From: Coptis chinensis
Lineage: Eukaryota; Streptophyta; Magnoliopsida; Ranunculales; Ranunculaceae
Assembly (NCBI GenBank): GCA_015680905.1
Contig: CM027384.1
Span: 77,161,501-77,225,500 of the forward strand
Length of the DNA: 64,000 bases
Reading direction: 5' to 3'
The notes under the pieces were generated by a model, which was not told where the DNA came from, made no database searches, and saw only the letters and a list, made by a program, of their open reading frames with translations. The first letter of the stretch is position 1, and each line of letters begins with the position of its first letter. Below are positions 36,203 to 49,495 of this stretch, one piece after another. A program made the position numbers and the translations under genes.

Positions 36203-36839
36203 GTATAGGTCATGAAGGTTGATACTTACCAGTAGTAATGGTAGAGGTCATGAAGGCACTCATGTTTTAAGTTTATCCACAATCTTAAGAAATTCATTAT
36301 TTTGTTATAATCTAGTTCGAGAAATCTCAGTGAGCTAAACTTGGAACAGTTTAATCCTATGTAGGCTCTTAAGTTAGCGCCATAACATTACATTTGTCTC
36401 CATCAAATTTCAAATGGATAAAAGAGAAACAGAGAAACATAGTAGTTTCTAGCAATAATGAACAATTATCAGATAATTAGTTTCTAGCAACTGGGTGTTT
36501 TTATACTTGAACTTGGTAAGCCCATATATTTCTGGTCATCCCTCGACCATGGTGATGATATGCTCTATTGTTGATATTGGTAAAATAATTAGTGATGATA
36601 TGCTCTACTGTTTACATTTTTTTTCACTCATAACTTGTTACTTACTTTTGTATATATACTCTGGAAATGTAGGAAAATGACAAACGATTACCGAGCTATT
36701 ACATGGATTTATTGTATTGTTGCATGAATTTATTATCAGATTGGATTGTCTATTATATACATAAATCGAGAACCATCTAGGAATAGGGATTTAGAGAGAC
36801 ACCAAATTCTTAGGAGGCTTTACATGGAAAGTGATAACC
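36203..36839. other. Unassigned spacer right of Pack-CACTA
   Basis: No coding sequence. A 20-bp stretch GGTAKAGGTCATGAAGG is repeated at about 36203 and 36240. Athila sequence resumes at about 36840. Confidence 0.45.
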
Positions 36840-37780
36840 TTTCTTGTTTTTGATTTCGAGGTGAATTCTTGTAAGAGAAGGATCCGGTAACAATCGTTGT
36901 TTTCGTCCTTTTTGGCGGTAAGGGCATGAGTCGGTATATACTATGAATTGATGTTCGAACTAGGTAGGAAGTGAAACTTATCAAGCATAGACAATGCTAG
37001 GAACTCTTTCTCGGTTGTGGTATAATTACGTTGGCGTCGTTAAAGAGTTTTACTAAGCGTAATAAATGACAAGCGGGTTTTAAAATCGCGTCGTTGGCCC
37101 TATACGGCACCAATAGCAAAGTCGCTAAGCGTCACCCATCGATTCGAATGGTTGAGACCCGATCGAGGGGTTGAATAATAGGGCGGTAGTTAGAGCAGTT
37201 TTAGTGTATCAAAAGCTTGTTTGCAATTGAAATTGAAGTCGAATCTGCATCCTTAAGCGGAGATTGGTTAAAGGTCGAGCAACTTTAGAGAAATCTGAAT
37301 GAATCTCTGTAAAACCGGTGGCCTAAAAGGCACGGATATCCCGAATCTGTGCGTTAGGAAGGGTAGTGAAGAAATCTTAACAATTTTAGCTTTATCAACC
37401 TCTATCCGTCTTTTGAAACAATATGACCTAGAACAAGTCCTTTGGTAACCATGAAATGACACTTCTCCCCGATTGAGTACCAGATTTTTCTCTTATGCCA
37501 GCTGCGTTAAGACTTTGGAAAGGTTGGATAAACAATCGTTAAAGGAATTTCCGTAAATGGAAAAGTCGTCCATGAAGACTTCCATATAACGTTCCACCAT
37601 ATCACTAAAATGTGAAGCATGCACATTGGAAAGTGCACGGCATTACAAAGACCAAAAGGCATTAGATGCGTAAGCAAAGGTTCCAAGGGACCGTGAAAGT
37701 TGTCTTTTCTTGATGGTGGGATCGATGACAATTTGGAAGTATCCGAATAGCCATCAAGAAAAACAGTAGTAAGCATGACC
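36840..37780 (-). pseudogene. Athila RT/RNase H remnant, second copy
   Basis: Fossil. Matches the first copy from about 17690 to 18620. It shows RT traces LMPFGLCNA and the connection MSFHGYQRTCSRSYCFKRR-like and EVDKAKIVKI pieces. It is cut off on the left by the foreign segment, so integrase, the env-like zone and a 3' LTR are not present in this copy. Confidence 0.8.
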
Positions 37781-38391
37781 CATTTCGCGTTCTAGCATCC
37801 GTCAATGAATGGGAGAGGAAAATGATCTTTCACGGGTTCGGCATTAAGTTTGCGATAGTCAATGCAAATTCTCCATTTCAAAGGAATGCGAGTGGAGATG
37901 CATTTACCATTTTCATTTTGCACAACTTGAATGCGGACTTTTTAGGAACAACGTGGGCGACTAACCGATCCTATCGAGATAGGGTATATGATACCAGCAT
38001 CAAAAACGAGAACTTCCTCTCTCACTTCTTCCTTCATGGCGGGATTAAAGGCGTTGTGGTTCTCGTGATGTCTTTGTGCGTCATCAAGATGTATCACGAT
38101 CGTGCATATGCTAGGTCTATTCCTTGATATCATCCAAGGACCATCCGATAAGCGGGCGGTTTCCTGAATGACATGGATCAACCCTGTCTCTTCGTCTGTA
38201 GTTAAGTGAGCAGAAATTATTATAGGATGACTACCATCGGGATCGAGATGTACGTACTTCAAATCAGGGGGTAGAGGTTTCAAATCCGGAGTTGGAGGAT
38301 TGGGGATCAAGGATTAAGTGAGGGATCATCTCTTGATGGAAAAGAAGCCGAATCTGGTTCTTCTGAATTAGTTTGCACCGAAGCATTAGGG

Positions 38392-38970
38392 TCAAATAGT
38401 GGTACAGACTCTAATAATGCATGGACATCCCTTATGTACTGAGTCATCGTCAAACTCCGGATTATCAAAAGAAAGAAATTGGTGTATCTGCGTCAAGGGG
38501 AAAAGAGTTTGTGAAATAATCATGTTCCGGACTATCAACCAAGCTAATCTAAGCCCTCCATTATAGGATGGAAACTGTTTCATTAATTTGAACACATTGA
38601 GTTCGATGAAAAGGTTCGAAAAGACAATGTCATTGAACCGTCCCGACAATTTATGAGGCGTTGGCGGTTGCAAGGAAAGGGCGTCCCAAGATGATAGGGA
38701 TGGAGTCACGCAGGCTACTTCAGTATCTAGAATGACAAAATCCACTGGGTAGTAAAAATCTTGGACCTTTACTATAACGTTCTCTACTATGCCTTTTGGG
38801 TATTTGATGGAACGATCCGCGAGTTGCAAAGTCATGTTGGTAGGTTTTAGTTCATGAAGACCTAACTGCTTAAATAAGTAGTAGGGAAGTAGGTTGACAC
38901 TGGCACCTAGGTCTAAAAGTGCAGTAGCGGTATACTTGTGCATGGCGTGCAAGGTACGGTTAATCGACAC
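38392..38970 (-). pseudogene. Athila aspartic protease remnant, second copy
   Basis: Fossil, best-preserved protease of the two copies. It has ATALLDLGASVNLLPYYLF with the catalytic DLGAS (DTG/DSG-type) motif, then LQLADRSIKYPKGIVENVIV and FYYPVDFVILDTEV, a retropepsin pattern usual for Athila. Confidence 0.85.
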
Positions 38971-39369
38971 AGGTCCTGTACTTTACCACACCATTGGTAG
39001 TGTCGAGGGAAACTGCTTTCGATGAGGAACGGCTTGTTGAGGTACATTAGATGCGTCGTTTGGTGGTGCACATGTCCTTGAAAACTTGGCATGCTTGGGC
39101 AAATGCTTTAAGCGCATCTAGGAAAGGTAAGTTTATGGTCAAATTTTTGAAGGTTTCACGGATCTCATCAAAATGTTAAAATCCGCGTTTGTTCTTTACC
39201 AAAAGCGGGCGGGGACGGAGCTTTTGACGGAATCGGCGTATATAAGGATCGTTGGTATCTTTTCCTAGGGGCGTGGGTGTAGATTTTAAAGGTACAACCG
39301 TCCGTTATAGGTTCGAGGTAGAGTCGGCGGGGCAACGGTCGTAGCTTCCGTCGATTCCTCGTCCGCATC

Positions 39370-40920
39370 ATCGTATATTATTGTCGATGGTTCGGCCGGA
39401 ACGAAGAGTGGTAATGGCATTCACCTCACCCTGGCTTGGATTACTAGGTCTGGTGCATTGTTGAGTTCAAAGGCAGTGTTTGTAGGCTTAGGGTTTGGAA
39501 ACCTTGGCGGGGAACCGCGCCTTTTGACTTTTATCTGAGCTAACGGTGAAGAAATTTGTTGGATAGAAGCTAGGATTTGATTACGTTGATTCATGTATGT
39601 CGGGGAAAGTTTCAGCCGTTTTATCGGTACCGTGGATTAATACCAAAGGAGGCGGGGAACTAGTTCCACGGTTATTATTCTGGGTTGATTTTGGTAGCCA
39701 TATCCTTGGTTAAGCGGGAACAAAGGTTCGCGGTTGTTTTGGTATCCCATATTTGCGTTGTTGGGAAAATTACTTTGCCCTTGCTGAAATTGTGGAGGAT
39801 TTCCTTGACGATAGGAATTGTAATTATGCGGGTGGTCGACAGAAGCGTTGTTGCCACTGGAGGAGCTTGTTGTTGGGCGGGGGTGCCCAAGCTAAATTCG
39901 GATGTTGTCGCCAAAGGTGCGTTAGGGATGTTGAAAGCACAAAGCCTCTTGAAAAGGTTAGGGAGGACACTCATATACCAAAGGACAATAAGAATCGTGC
40001 TTTCGGGACTTAAGCAAAGAGGGCATGGGGAAGCGTTGGCAGCCATGACTGTTTGGGTTTTGTTCATTTACTTATACCGAAAGAGCATCGACCTTTTTGT
40101 TTAAGGTCTCGATTAGAGTTTTAATTCGGATCGGGTTTTGACCTCGAACATAGATGTAACTTTGGTAGGAGTGTCTTTAGAAGATCTAGAAGAATCGGTG
40201 TTTCCCCGATGGGTGCCGTGAGGCACGTTTCTCAAGAAAAAGTGTATGCTTCAAGGCGCCCTTGTCCATGAAACAACCGCCGTTCATGATGTCTAATGTT
40301 TCCTTTTGATGGTCGGAGAGACCATTAAAAATGAAACGGACTAATACAAATGATGTCGAGTTGATGATGGGGACATTAGTAGATCGATAAATCTGCTCCG
40401 CTTCCGAAAAGGATTCACAGGGGTCTTTGGCGAAAGAATTGAATCTTTTGAAGCATTTCGTAGTTTTCTTTTGAGTATAGAACTTTATCATGAATGCTTG
40501 AACTAGTTTGGCCCATGTGTCAATGGATTGGCGGCGCTTGTCCGTGAGGCAAAAACCGAAGCTTTGTCGGCTAGGGTGAAGGGAAACAACCTAAGTAAGA
40601 CTTGTTAGTTAGTAACATCGGATGGCGGAAAGTGGTGACTACTTGTTGCATCCGGCGAAGATGATTATCACGGTTTTCATGGTCTAAACCATGGTAAGCG
40701 GTAACAAACCGAAAATGTTTGGCGGAATCACGAAAATCACCTACAATCGCGCGAGTTTAATGCGAAAGCGAGTCCTTCCCACGTAGAGGCGATATAGAAA
40801 TCGAAAGGGGTTTCTCGACCGTGAGGTTTTCTTCAACCATAATTAAAGGAGATAATGGAAACGGAGATGTTTGTGAGGTTGATTTACGGAGGAGGAACTA
40901 TGCCTAGGAGATAACATAAG
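39370..40920 (-). pseudogene. Athila gag remnant, second copy
   Basis: Fossil. Corresponds to 20331-21780. Gag-core traces MIKFYTQKKTTKCFKRFNSF and a downstream GLSDHQKETLDIMNGGCFM stretch lie at about 40300-40490. The section towards protease is Gln/Asn-rich. Confidence 0.8.
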
Positions 40921-42209
40921 CGGTTGTTTCTTGTATTTTCGGCGATGATATGTAAGTTCTAATTCCTTATGTTTACCGGACCGTAGTCTCATACAAATAT
41001 AAATTTTAATTTAGTGCTCATAAAGGAACGAATAATGGCTGGAGTTTTAGGAGGGAGTTGAAACCGCGCCTTCTACGGTATTTGCTAACTTCGGCGAGGG
41101 AAGCTAGGATAGCGTGTGAATATTCCAAAGAGACGAGTCTCCGAGAATTGAGGGAGGTTGTTAGTGCTAGCACGTTCCTTAATTAGGCAACCTCAATTTT
41201 TTTTTTTCAAGTTTCCTAGGCACTGATGGAATAGGATGATTTGTGATGGTGTATTATGCGGGGTGTTATTAAGATGATTTAGATGAAAATTTTTAATTAC
41301 TATGATTTTTTAATTTTTAATTTTTTTAATATTTTTAATTTTTTAATTTTTTTTTAATTTTTTTTTTTTTTTTTTTTTTTTTTAGTGTATTATGGAGACT
41401 TGATTCACGAAATATGCAATTAAAAGCGATAGATGCCAAAATAGAAACTAACTAACATATACTAGTTTACGCAGAAAGTCTACCCATGCAAATCTATATT
41501 ACCTATACATGCAACTATGTGTAAGTTATCATTGAGTTAGGGGAATGTCAAGAACGAACTCATGCAATTGAATACCGCGTATGTGAATTGATGTAACATA
41601 CACATACAAAAATATTCTAAGCAAGTGGTTTGGTGCTTCTGCGTATATCAAAATATATCTGAATCATATTAATTGTGTTCATGAATATGTGATGTGAACC
41701 ACCTTTACATGCACGAGTTCTCATGTTAACATACAAATATCGAGGTAAAAGCGGGTTATAGCGAATAATATCCTCGACAAAGTTTGAGGAGTTTAAGAGT
41801 TTGAAACACGAAGGTCCCGCGATTCCTCGTATAGCGATCGACTACTCAGAGCTTATGCTACTAGAAAAAGCGGACCAAAGAGCCCAAAAGTGCGAAAAGG
41901 AAAGTGGCACAGACGAAAACCCGGTGTTGATACTCGAGGGTTAGTTTAAACTTGCTTACTAATTCAGTCTCGTCCGAGACTCTTTTGTCTGTTTAGTACT
42001 TCAAATTCCTACGAATTACTTAGATCATGCTAATGAAAATAAACAACTTGGCTCCGCGGTTATTTGTTAGTAGAAAAAATTACGGTAAAGAGTTAGTATT
42101 ATAGCGAAAATGAAAATTAAAAAGATGATGAGGTAAGGGAGGGGTTTTTATGGATGTATTCCAGTTATTACGTTAAGCCCAGAGTCCTTCGGCGTGCAGC
42201 GGCGCCATT
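40921..42209 (-). other. Athila 5' leader and primer-binding site, second copy
   Basis: Untranslated leader with an A/T tract at about 41310-41383. The minus-strand primer-binding site TGGCGCCGCTGCACGCC at 42191-42207 lies two bases from the LTR; TGGCGCC at this place is usual for Athila. Confidence 0.8.
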
Positions 42210-44096
42210 TGATAAAACGCTATTTTACTCACGTTTATTTATTTTTAGTTACTTATTTCTTAAGTCCGAGGTCCACAGTCCAAAGTCCGAGGTCCAAGTC
42301 CAAGTCCAAAGTCCAAAGTCCAACGTCCGTATAGTCGTACGTTTTAGTCAAGTTACCTTACTCACGTGGGATTGGTAGGATAGGTTGAGTAAGGGATCGT
42401 CCAAACCTTAGGGCTCGGATAGGTTCACAACCCGGAATTACAACTTTAAGTGAGTAGGATTTTAGGTTTCTTTTTAGTTGGTTTTAATTAAATTAGCGGT
42501 AATGTAAATTACTCACGGTGATTAAATATAGGTAAACGAAATGTAGAGAAACAGGGAGAGTTAATCATGCTCATGCAAGAATCATTTTTCAACAGTTTTA
42601 TTACCAAATCACTACATCTCTAGTTAGTCGTTTGGAGGCGGCGTCGAGTATTGATCCCTAGTGCATGCCCACATCTCTAGGTGCATTTCACTAGCATAAG
42701 GAGTTTTAATAATACCACATCTCTACGGTATATTATCTCCGCTCACGGCACTGAAGTTCACATCAAATTTGGGCCGAATTGGAGTCGTCGACACTGAGAG
42801 AGTGACACATTTTATTTTTTGGAGCGAAATATTCTGAGCATCGGCCTCGACTTTGTGCGATCTCGATCATTTTGGGACGGATGTTAATTCTATGCCTAAT
42901 TCCTAAGTAGTGATTCTAGAATATTAACGAAGTCAATCCGGTTTTCACCGGCGGCGAAGATAACCACTCCCCACGAGAATTAGCTCATCATCATAGCGAG
43001 GAATAATAAAATTTGCTGTATACATTAAGTAAATAAATGCGGGACGAAAATTAACAAGAAAAGAAATGAAATTTATTAAGGGTAAAATAACTTCTTGTAT
43101 TAAGGCTGCTTTGAAATAAAAATGGCGAAGGTAAGTCTTGAAGAAAAACTAAAAGCGTAGCTAAAGCATTAATATCTTTGAAGACCTTCTTGAAGGCGAA
43201 GCCCTCATATATATAGGCGGATGTCCGGAGGATCATTAAATTTGGTTTTGGTACATTTTACTCCATTGAGACATTCAAAACTTTGAATGTCGAGGGTTTT
43301 GTTTTCACGTGACAAAGTTTTGTTTACGAAACAAAACTTATTTCTTGTTTAAATGCGCTTTAGCCTTATAATTGTCCTTTTGCTTTATTTCATTTCCATA
43401 TTGAGCAGTGCGTGTCTTCTCTCATTGCAAGGTGGCATCAATTTGAAACCATCATTTGCCACCTGCCTATCTTTGACTCATCATGTCTTACGGGCTCGCA
43501 TAATGTGTCCACTTAGTGTGTCGATTATGCGCCAAAATTGGCGTTTTCACGACTTTTGTCCTTTGCGCGAGTTAAATTAAGCTCGTCGCTATGGCGACTT
43601 CACTAGCCCAGCGTCGGCACCTAGATTTATCGATTTGAGCCGGAAGTTTCCTCGCCTCTTTATATGTGGCCCGTTACGCCTTTGGTTACGTTCTTTTGGA
43701 AACCCGGCTCTAGTCGGGCTTTGTTTGGGCTTTTACCACGGGGATTGGCGGGAATTCCAATATTCCCAGATTCTTGTACTTGGCGGCTTCACTAGCCAAC
43801 GTCGGCACCTAGATTTATCCGATCGAGCATCGGAAGTTTCTGCTTCTTCATATGTGGGCCGTTTACGCGGACTTGGCTCGTTCTTTTGGAAACTTCGGCT
43901 TTCACGAGGTCGAGTGGGAAACTCAAATATTCCCCGCGATTCACGTACTTTGATGCATGTTTTATCACTATCTTCATTTTAATTGCGGAAACCTGCAAAA
44001 GTACGAAAATATAATTATTACATGATTATTAAACACATAATTGACCAAAATGCTATGTCTCTCGAGGTTTAATATTACAGTTTTGGGTGCTTATCA
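42210..44096 (-). repeat. Athila LTR, right (5' LTR)
   Basis: 1887 bp, TGATAA to TTATCA; pairs with 6852-8747 through the shared CCCCT duplication. Confidence 0.88.
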
Positions 44097-44101
44097 CCCC
44101 T
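44097..44101. repeat. Target-site duplication of Athila insertion, right (CCCCT)
   Basis: Same five bases as 6847-6851, directly outside TTATCA and TGATAA. Confidence 0.88.
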
Positions 44102-44451
44102 CTATTAAACCACCTGCTGACTCTTCAGTTTCTTTGCCTAGGGATTTTACTCTTTTGCCCTTCCTCTATTTAAAGTCTTGCTTATTTCTTCTCCCTTACT
44201 TTCTTCATTTTGTTATTCTCTCGCTATACTCCTCTCTTTCTCCAACAGCTCCTCCTCTTCCCACACACTCCGATCCACTTAGACCCTCGGTAATTGCTCT
44301 GATTCAACTCTTCTTTCTTAGGATTCCAATTCAGGTTTGTCATTTCCCTATCCCTTTTGTCTTAGTGATTTTCTTTAATTCATTCCTTCCCTTTACATAG
44401 TAACTGTTTGAGTCTTTCCCTTTCTTTGAGTCTGTTCATCTTCCCCTCTCA

Positions 44452-46556
44452 ATGTCGGCATCGGACTCCGAGGACTCTTTCTCTTCTTGGTCTACAGAGG
44501 TGGCTTCTCCCCCTCCAGTGGTCGTTGTTGCGGTCCCGTCCACATCTGGGCAACTCATCCCTCTATCACACCGATGTCGTAGACCTAATTTGGATGTGAT
44601 TAGGGCTGCCTATGGAATCCCCGCTAACATCCATCTAGAACATGTGCCATCTATCACCTATTACCCTTATCTAGTTCCCCGGTGGCCGGGGTCTCTTGTA
44701 GTCTCCGTGGGTCAGATTGTCGCCGGGCTGCGGCTTTCCCTCACCTTATTAGACATTGAGGTGTGCAAATCATTTCAACATCCCTCCTTGCCAAGGCATT
44801 GGGAACTTCTGGAGGTTGATGTATGTTGTGAACTACTACAATAGGTCGGGTGATCCCAAACTATCATACCGCGATATTATCTCTCAATATTTCATAAAGA
44901 CAAGTACCAAATACGTCAGTGTGGGGTACCAATCCTTTTGTGTCCGCTCTAAAAAATAAATCATTTGTCCTCCACATCACCACCTCTGATAAAATGTGGC
45001 ATCACTACCCGCTGTATATGTCTGGGAATTTCTTGCCCGCGGACCTCCCCTCCGAGTTGACACTTAACCATCTTGCTTTTCAATCCAGTGGTGAGTCTTA
45101 CTATAACCTCCTTCCCCTCTTGCAATTAACCCATGTTATTAACGGTCTTACAGATGTCTTTCCTTACAGGTTGGCGGTCTGATTCCAAGTCTCGATTATA
45201 CTCAGGAACAATAATCTCTCCCATTTTTGAAAGACTCCGTATTCTAGGATATGCCCAAGGTGCCTTTCTGAACCTCCATCCAACCACGGGTACTCCGCTA
45301 TTAGAAGTGCCAGCACTCCACACCATCGCAGGCTTCTCCGCTCCCTTTTACCGTCCTCCCCCTCCTAAAGAAAGGATACCCTGAGCATTGCCTCCTCCCA
45401 AGAAACATTCCCACCTCTATAGTCCCCACCGCAGCCACATCCGAGACTCTTCCCACTCTCCCACTGCTCTTGTGCTTAGCGAACCTCTTTCCCCATCCGC
45501 TCCAAAAACCTTTCCCTCTTATAGGTCCATTTCCACTTGGGAACACCAATACCCCTCCACTCTCTCCCTCCGCTAACATGGATGTCACCAAAATAAAGTT
45601 GTTTGACAGCGATGCTGCTGATGATGATGATGATGAAGTGATGGAAGTCTCGCCCACTGAAGTGGTTGCTTCCGCTGAGGGGCCGCCAAGCAAAAGAACG
45701 AGGACCTCTGTGTCCGAAGAACCTACCCTTACAACTCTGGCCACTGATTTTGCGGCCCTTTCAGTGCCTGCCCGTCGACCAGGTAAAGAGCAAGGCCTCC
45801 CTTCTGGCAAAGATGCCACTCCTGAAGAGTTCGCCCCTACTTTCAAGGTTCGCAACCATAGGGTTAATGTCGCGGACTCCGCTCTTGAGAATCCTGTCGT
45901 GGCCTCCTCTCTCTTCTATGGTTCTTACCTTTTGAAAGATAAGGTCCACGCAGAAGGAGGAACCTTTGAACAACACCAGACTTCCCTATACACCAACTGG
46001 GAGAAGGTACCAACTCTTATTTCTGCCCTTGTTCTTTCACCTCTCATCTCTGACTTATTGTCCTTCTTGCTTTTAGGTGAGCCTTGACATCTCCTACATG
46101 ATCCGCTGTCTCTTTGGCGCTGGTGCCAAGGTGGATTCCTTGGATAAGGAATCCAGTGGTCCTAATGGACTAAGGGCCACTTGTGCTCGACTCCAGCGAG
46201 AGCTAAAAGCCGCGGACCTAGCCAAAACCAAGGCTCAAGATGAGTTAACGACTGTGGAAGCTAACCACCAGCAATATATGGATGGGGTCAACGATCGCTT
46301 AAGTCATCAGCGTGCAACCCTCCTCCTGCAGCACCAAACCAGTCTTGACACTCTTGCTCTACAACATCAGGAAAGTACCGACGCCTTTTTAGAACAGCAC
46401 AAGGCGGACATGGTCACTCTCCAAAGCTGTTTCAAGGCCCTAGCAGACAAGAGGGTGGCCAAGAAAATACAAGAAGAACATGCTCGACTTCTTAAGGAGG
46501 GACGCCTTCTTCCCGAGAAGCCGTCCACCCCTGTTGAGGAGTCTACATAAGGGAAT
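44452..46556 (+). pseudogene. Tat element extra gene on the opposite strand
   Basis: Fossil part of the Tat element, read on the plus strand against gag-pol. It begins MSASDSEDSFSSW and has a GIPANIHLEHV segment, then an acidic patch DDDDDEVMEV with a basic KRTRTS nearby (about 45600-45720). The C-terminal part has LQRELKAADLAKTKAQDELT and Gln/His-rich coiled-coil-like sequence (about 46180-46480). A spliced structure is plausible, with an intron ending near 46078. Extra ORFs between integrase and 3' LTR, some antisense, are established for Tat-lineage elements; function unknown. Resemblance to the plant 'putative gypsy type transposon' family (PF04195) is from memory. Confidence 0.65.
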
Positions 46557-46900
46557 CCAGAAACTGCAGTGGGAGTCGAGGTGCTGGGATCCACCGCGGA
46601 AGATACCACCAATGAAGCAGTAACTACTACTACGGAAGTCTCTGCTGCGGACACCACCTCCACCGAGCCACCCCCCCGAAACACTTTGAGACTCCGATTG
46701 AGAATTCCCTATCTTGGCTTTTTGTATACTCCATTTGGTTATATTACCTTGTGTGCCCATTTGTGTGGATTATGTATTCCTTTTGTTATGTATTTGACAT
46801 TATGGATGTTTTCTTTCATATACTATGGTTACATCCTTTACTGCTTTTGTTTTTCAGTAATCAAGTATTAATCCCACTTGGAATCTGTTTGCTCTTGCAT
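46557..46900. other. Tat internal spacer after opposite-strand gene
   Basis: AT-rich, non-coding; on the plus strand a likely 3' region of the extra gene. Confidence 0.45.
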
Positions 46901-47039
46901 TCATATTTTACTTTCCATGGTGGCACATGCACCCTACAAAATAATATGAGATACTCCCTCTTGTACTCTACCCTTGCTTCCCGGTTGTCTCTTTTATCGA
47001 TATTTTGCATAACTCTATGCTCTAGGGCCTTTCTCCCCA

Positions 47040-47650
47040 AAAGCCCGTTGGGGCAACTCTCTTTGCCCCACAATTTAACTTGGACATCATGTCTGCGATG
47101 GTGTATTCCCCCTCGCGGTCTCCCAATGGCTGAAGAACCTGCTGGGGGCAACTCACCTTGCCCCCAAGTGTGATTCAGACATTATAGCCACAGAGGGTTC
47201 TTCTCCCCCCCCCCTCCCTCCCACTGTGTCTCGATGGTTAAGGAGCTTGCCGGGGGCAACTCACCTTGCCCCTAAGTGTGATTCAGACGTCATGTCCAAG
47301 AAGAGCTCTCTCCCATCCCCGTTATCTCTTGGTGGCTGATGAGCCTGCTGGGGGCAACTAATCTTGCCCCCAGTTTGATTCGGACATCATGTCCACGAAG
47401 GGTTCTTCCCCTCCCCCCCGCTGTCTCTCGGTGGCTGATGAGCCTGCTGGGGGCAACTCATTTTTCCCCCAGTTTGATTCGGACATCATGTCCGCGAAAG
47501 GCTCTTCCCCCCGATGTCTCTCGGTGGCTGATAAGCCTGTTAGGGGCAACTCATCTTCCCGCCCCCTGCTGTCTCTCGGTGGCTGATGAGCTTGATGTCC
47601 ACGAAGGGCTCCTCCCTCCCCCCTGCTGTCTCTCGGTGGCTGATAAGCCT
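47040..47650 (-). repeat. Tat 3'-region tandem repeats
   Basis: About six units of irregular length (roughly 60-120 bp) built from GGGGGCAACTCA-CTTGCCCCC, TTGATTCGGACATCATGTCC, GGTTCTTCCCC and GTCTCTCGGTGGCTGATGAG. They lie between integrase and the 3' LTR. Such variable tandem arrays are known in the 3' region of Tat/Ogre elements and can seed satellites. Confidence 0.85.
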
Positions 47651-47741
47651 TTAATAAGTTACCATATCAATTTCTCAAAAGTGTCGTTGTATTATATATT
47701 TGCAAACAACCCAAGTCCCTTGCACTGAACCTGTATTACAT

Positions 47742-49049
47742 TTAAGTGTAAAACTTTTTCAACATTCTCACATTCCTGGCTTTCTCTATCAATTTTCCTT
47801 CCATTGTTTGCAGCTTGTAGGTGCCAGCCCCTCTGACATCCACCACTGTATAGGGTCCCTCCCAATTTAGGCCCAACTTCCCGTCCTTCACTCTCTTGGT
47901 ACTTGGAGTCACTCTGCGGAGCACGGAATCTCCCACTTGGAATTGTCGCGGCTTCAACTTCTTGTTATACTACCTTTGCAAGTGTATGTGGTACTCCTCT
48001 AGCCTGACACGTGCGGAGTCCGTCCTCTCCTCTGCCAAATTCAAGTCTCTGGACAGTACGCCCTAGTTCAAACCCTCCTCAACAGCCTTAATGTGGGTCG
48101 TGGATGCCACCATTTCCGACGGGATTACTGACTCTATGCCATAAACTAGTGAGAAAGGAGTCTCTCTAGTGGAAGTTCGCGGTGTAGTTCGGTAAGCCCA
48201 GAGCACATGACTCAATTCATCGGCCCACGCCCCTTTCTGATCCTCCAGCTTTCTCTTAAGATTGTTCATTATGGTCTTGTTAGATGATTCAGCCTGTCTA
48301 TTACCCTCTGGATTGTAGGGAGACGAGAATCCCTGTTTCACATTGTATGCCTGCAATAAACCTTTCACCTTTGATCCTGTGAACTATGTTCCATTGTCCG
48401 CTATGATAGAATGTGATAGTCCAAACCTACATATGATATTTTCCCATAAAAATTTAATCACCTAGCTTGCTCCTCTTTCACCCGTTACAATGCCACAGCC
48501 TCTATCCATGAATCTCCTCTTGCTGCTAGCATGAATCTCCTCTTTCACCCGTTAAAAATTTAATCACCTAGCAGCTAGCATGAATCTCCTCTTGCTGCTA
48601 GCCATAGGTTGCAAACCCACAATATCCATGGCCCACATGGCAAACGGTCATGAACTTGATACATTGTGCAGCGGCTCGGCGGGTGCGAATATTAATTGAG
48701 AAAACCTCTGACATTTTCCACATTTTTTAGCAAACTCTGCCGCATCCCTTTTCATATGGGGCCAAAAGTAACACTGAGTCAAAAGCCGGTATGCTGTGAT
48801 TCTTCCCGTTGAATGGCTCCCACAATCTCCCCCATGCAGTTCTGCCAGTACCTCTCGTGCTAGATTCGGCCCTAGACATTTCAACAGTGGTCCATCAAAA
48901 TTCTTTCGGTATAGCTCTCCTTCTAGCAATGTGTATCTCTGCGACGTCTGTTCCAACCTTCTCCTCTCTTTCTTATCAACCATCTCTCCTCCAGACATAA
49001 AGTGCTTAATAGGGTCCATCCATCCTCCTACCCCTTCCGCGGTTAGCAT
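47742..49049 (-). pseudogene. Tat integrase remnant
   Basis: Fossil. Right to left: a zinc-binding part with HGGDCGSHSTGRITAYRLL and CGKCQRF (about 48700-48850), a core end with FSSPYNPEGNRQAESSNK and VLWAYRTTPRTSTRETPFSL (about 48100-48330), and a C-terminal FQVGDSVLRRV ... LGLNWEGPYTVVDV segment (47742-47957), which is the usual GPY/F module. Confidence 0.85.
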
Positions 49050-49495
49050 ACCTCTTCCGCCTTCTCGATGCTCGGTTTCTCCAACCTCCTTACTTTTATG
49101 GTTCTTTCTTCAGACCCCGGTATTGTGTCTGCTCCATAAGCTAGGGCGTCCGCATGTCTGCTCTCACCACGACCCAAATGTATGAATTTGATCTTTTTGA
49201 ACTTCGTAGCTTTTCTGTGTACAACCTCCAAATATCTCGACATTTGCGCACATCTAGTGACGAATCCTCCGTTTGCCTGACATACTACAAAGTTCGAGTC
49301 TGAATACACCGTTAACTCGTCCACCCCCAAATCTTCTACCATTCCCAACCCCACTATCACAGTCTCATATTCTAATTCATTATTGGTTGCCGCAAACCCC
49401 AGCTTTATAGTTAGTTCTATTCTATCATTATCTGGAGTAACTAATACGACCCCTATTCTGCTGCATGTATCTGTGGCGGATCCATCCGTGAACAC
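49043..49495 (-). pseudogene. Tat second (archaeal-type) RNase H
   Basis: Fossil part. It reads MFTDGSATDT (first Asp), NNELEYETVIVGL (Glu), VYSDSNFVV (Asp) and RHADALAY (last acidic site), in the order of an archaeal-type RNase H1. A second RNase H after the RT-linked one is a hallmark of the Tat lineage. Confidence 0.85.

Noticed and set aside
45301-45855. 184-residue minus-strand open frame
   Set aside because: It overlaps the plus-strand extra gene of the Tat element and is Ser/Gly/Val-rich without motifs; it is best read as a shadow frame.
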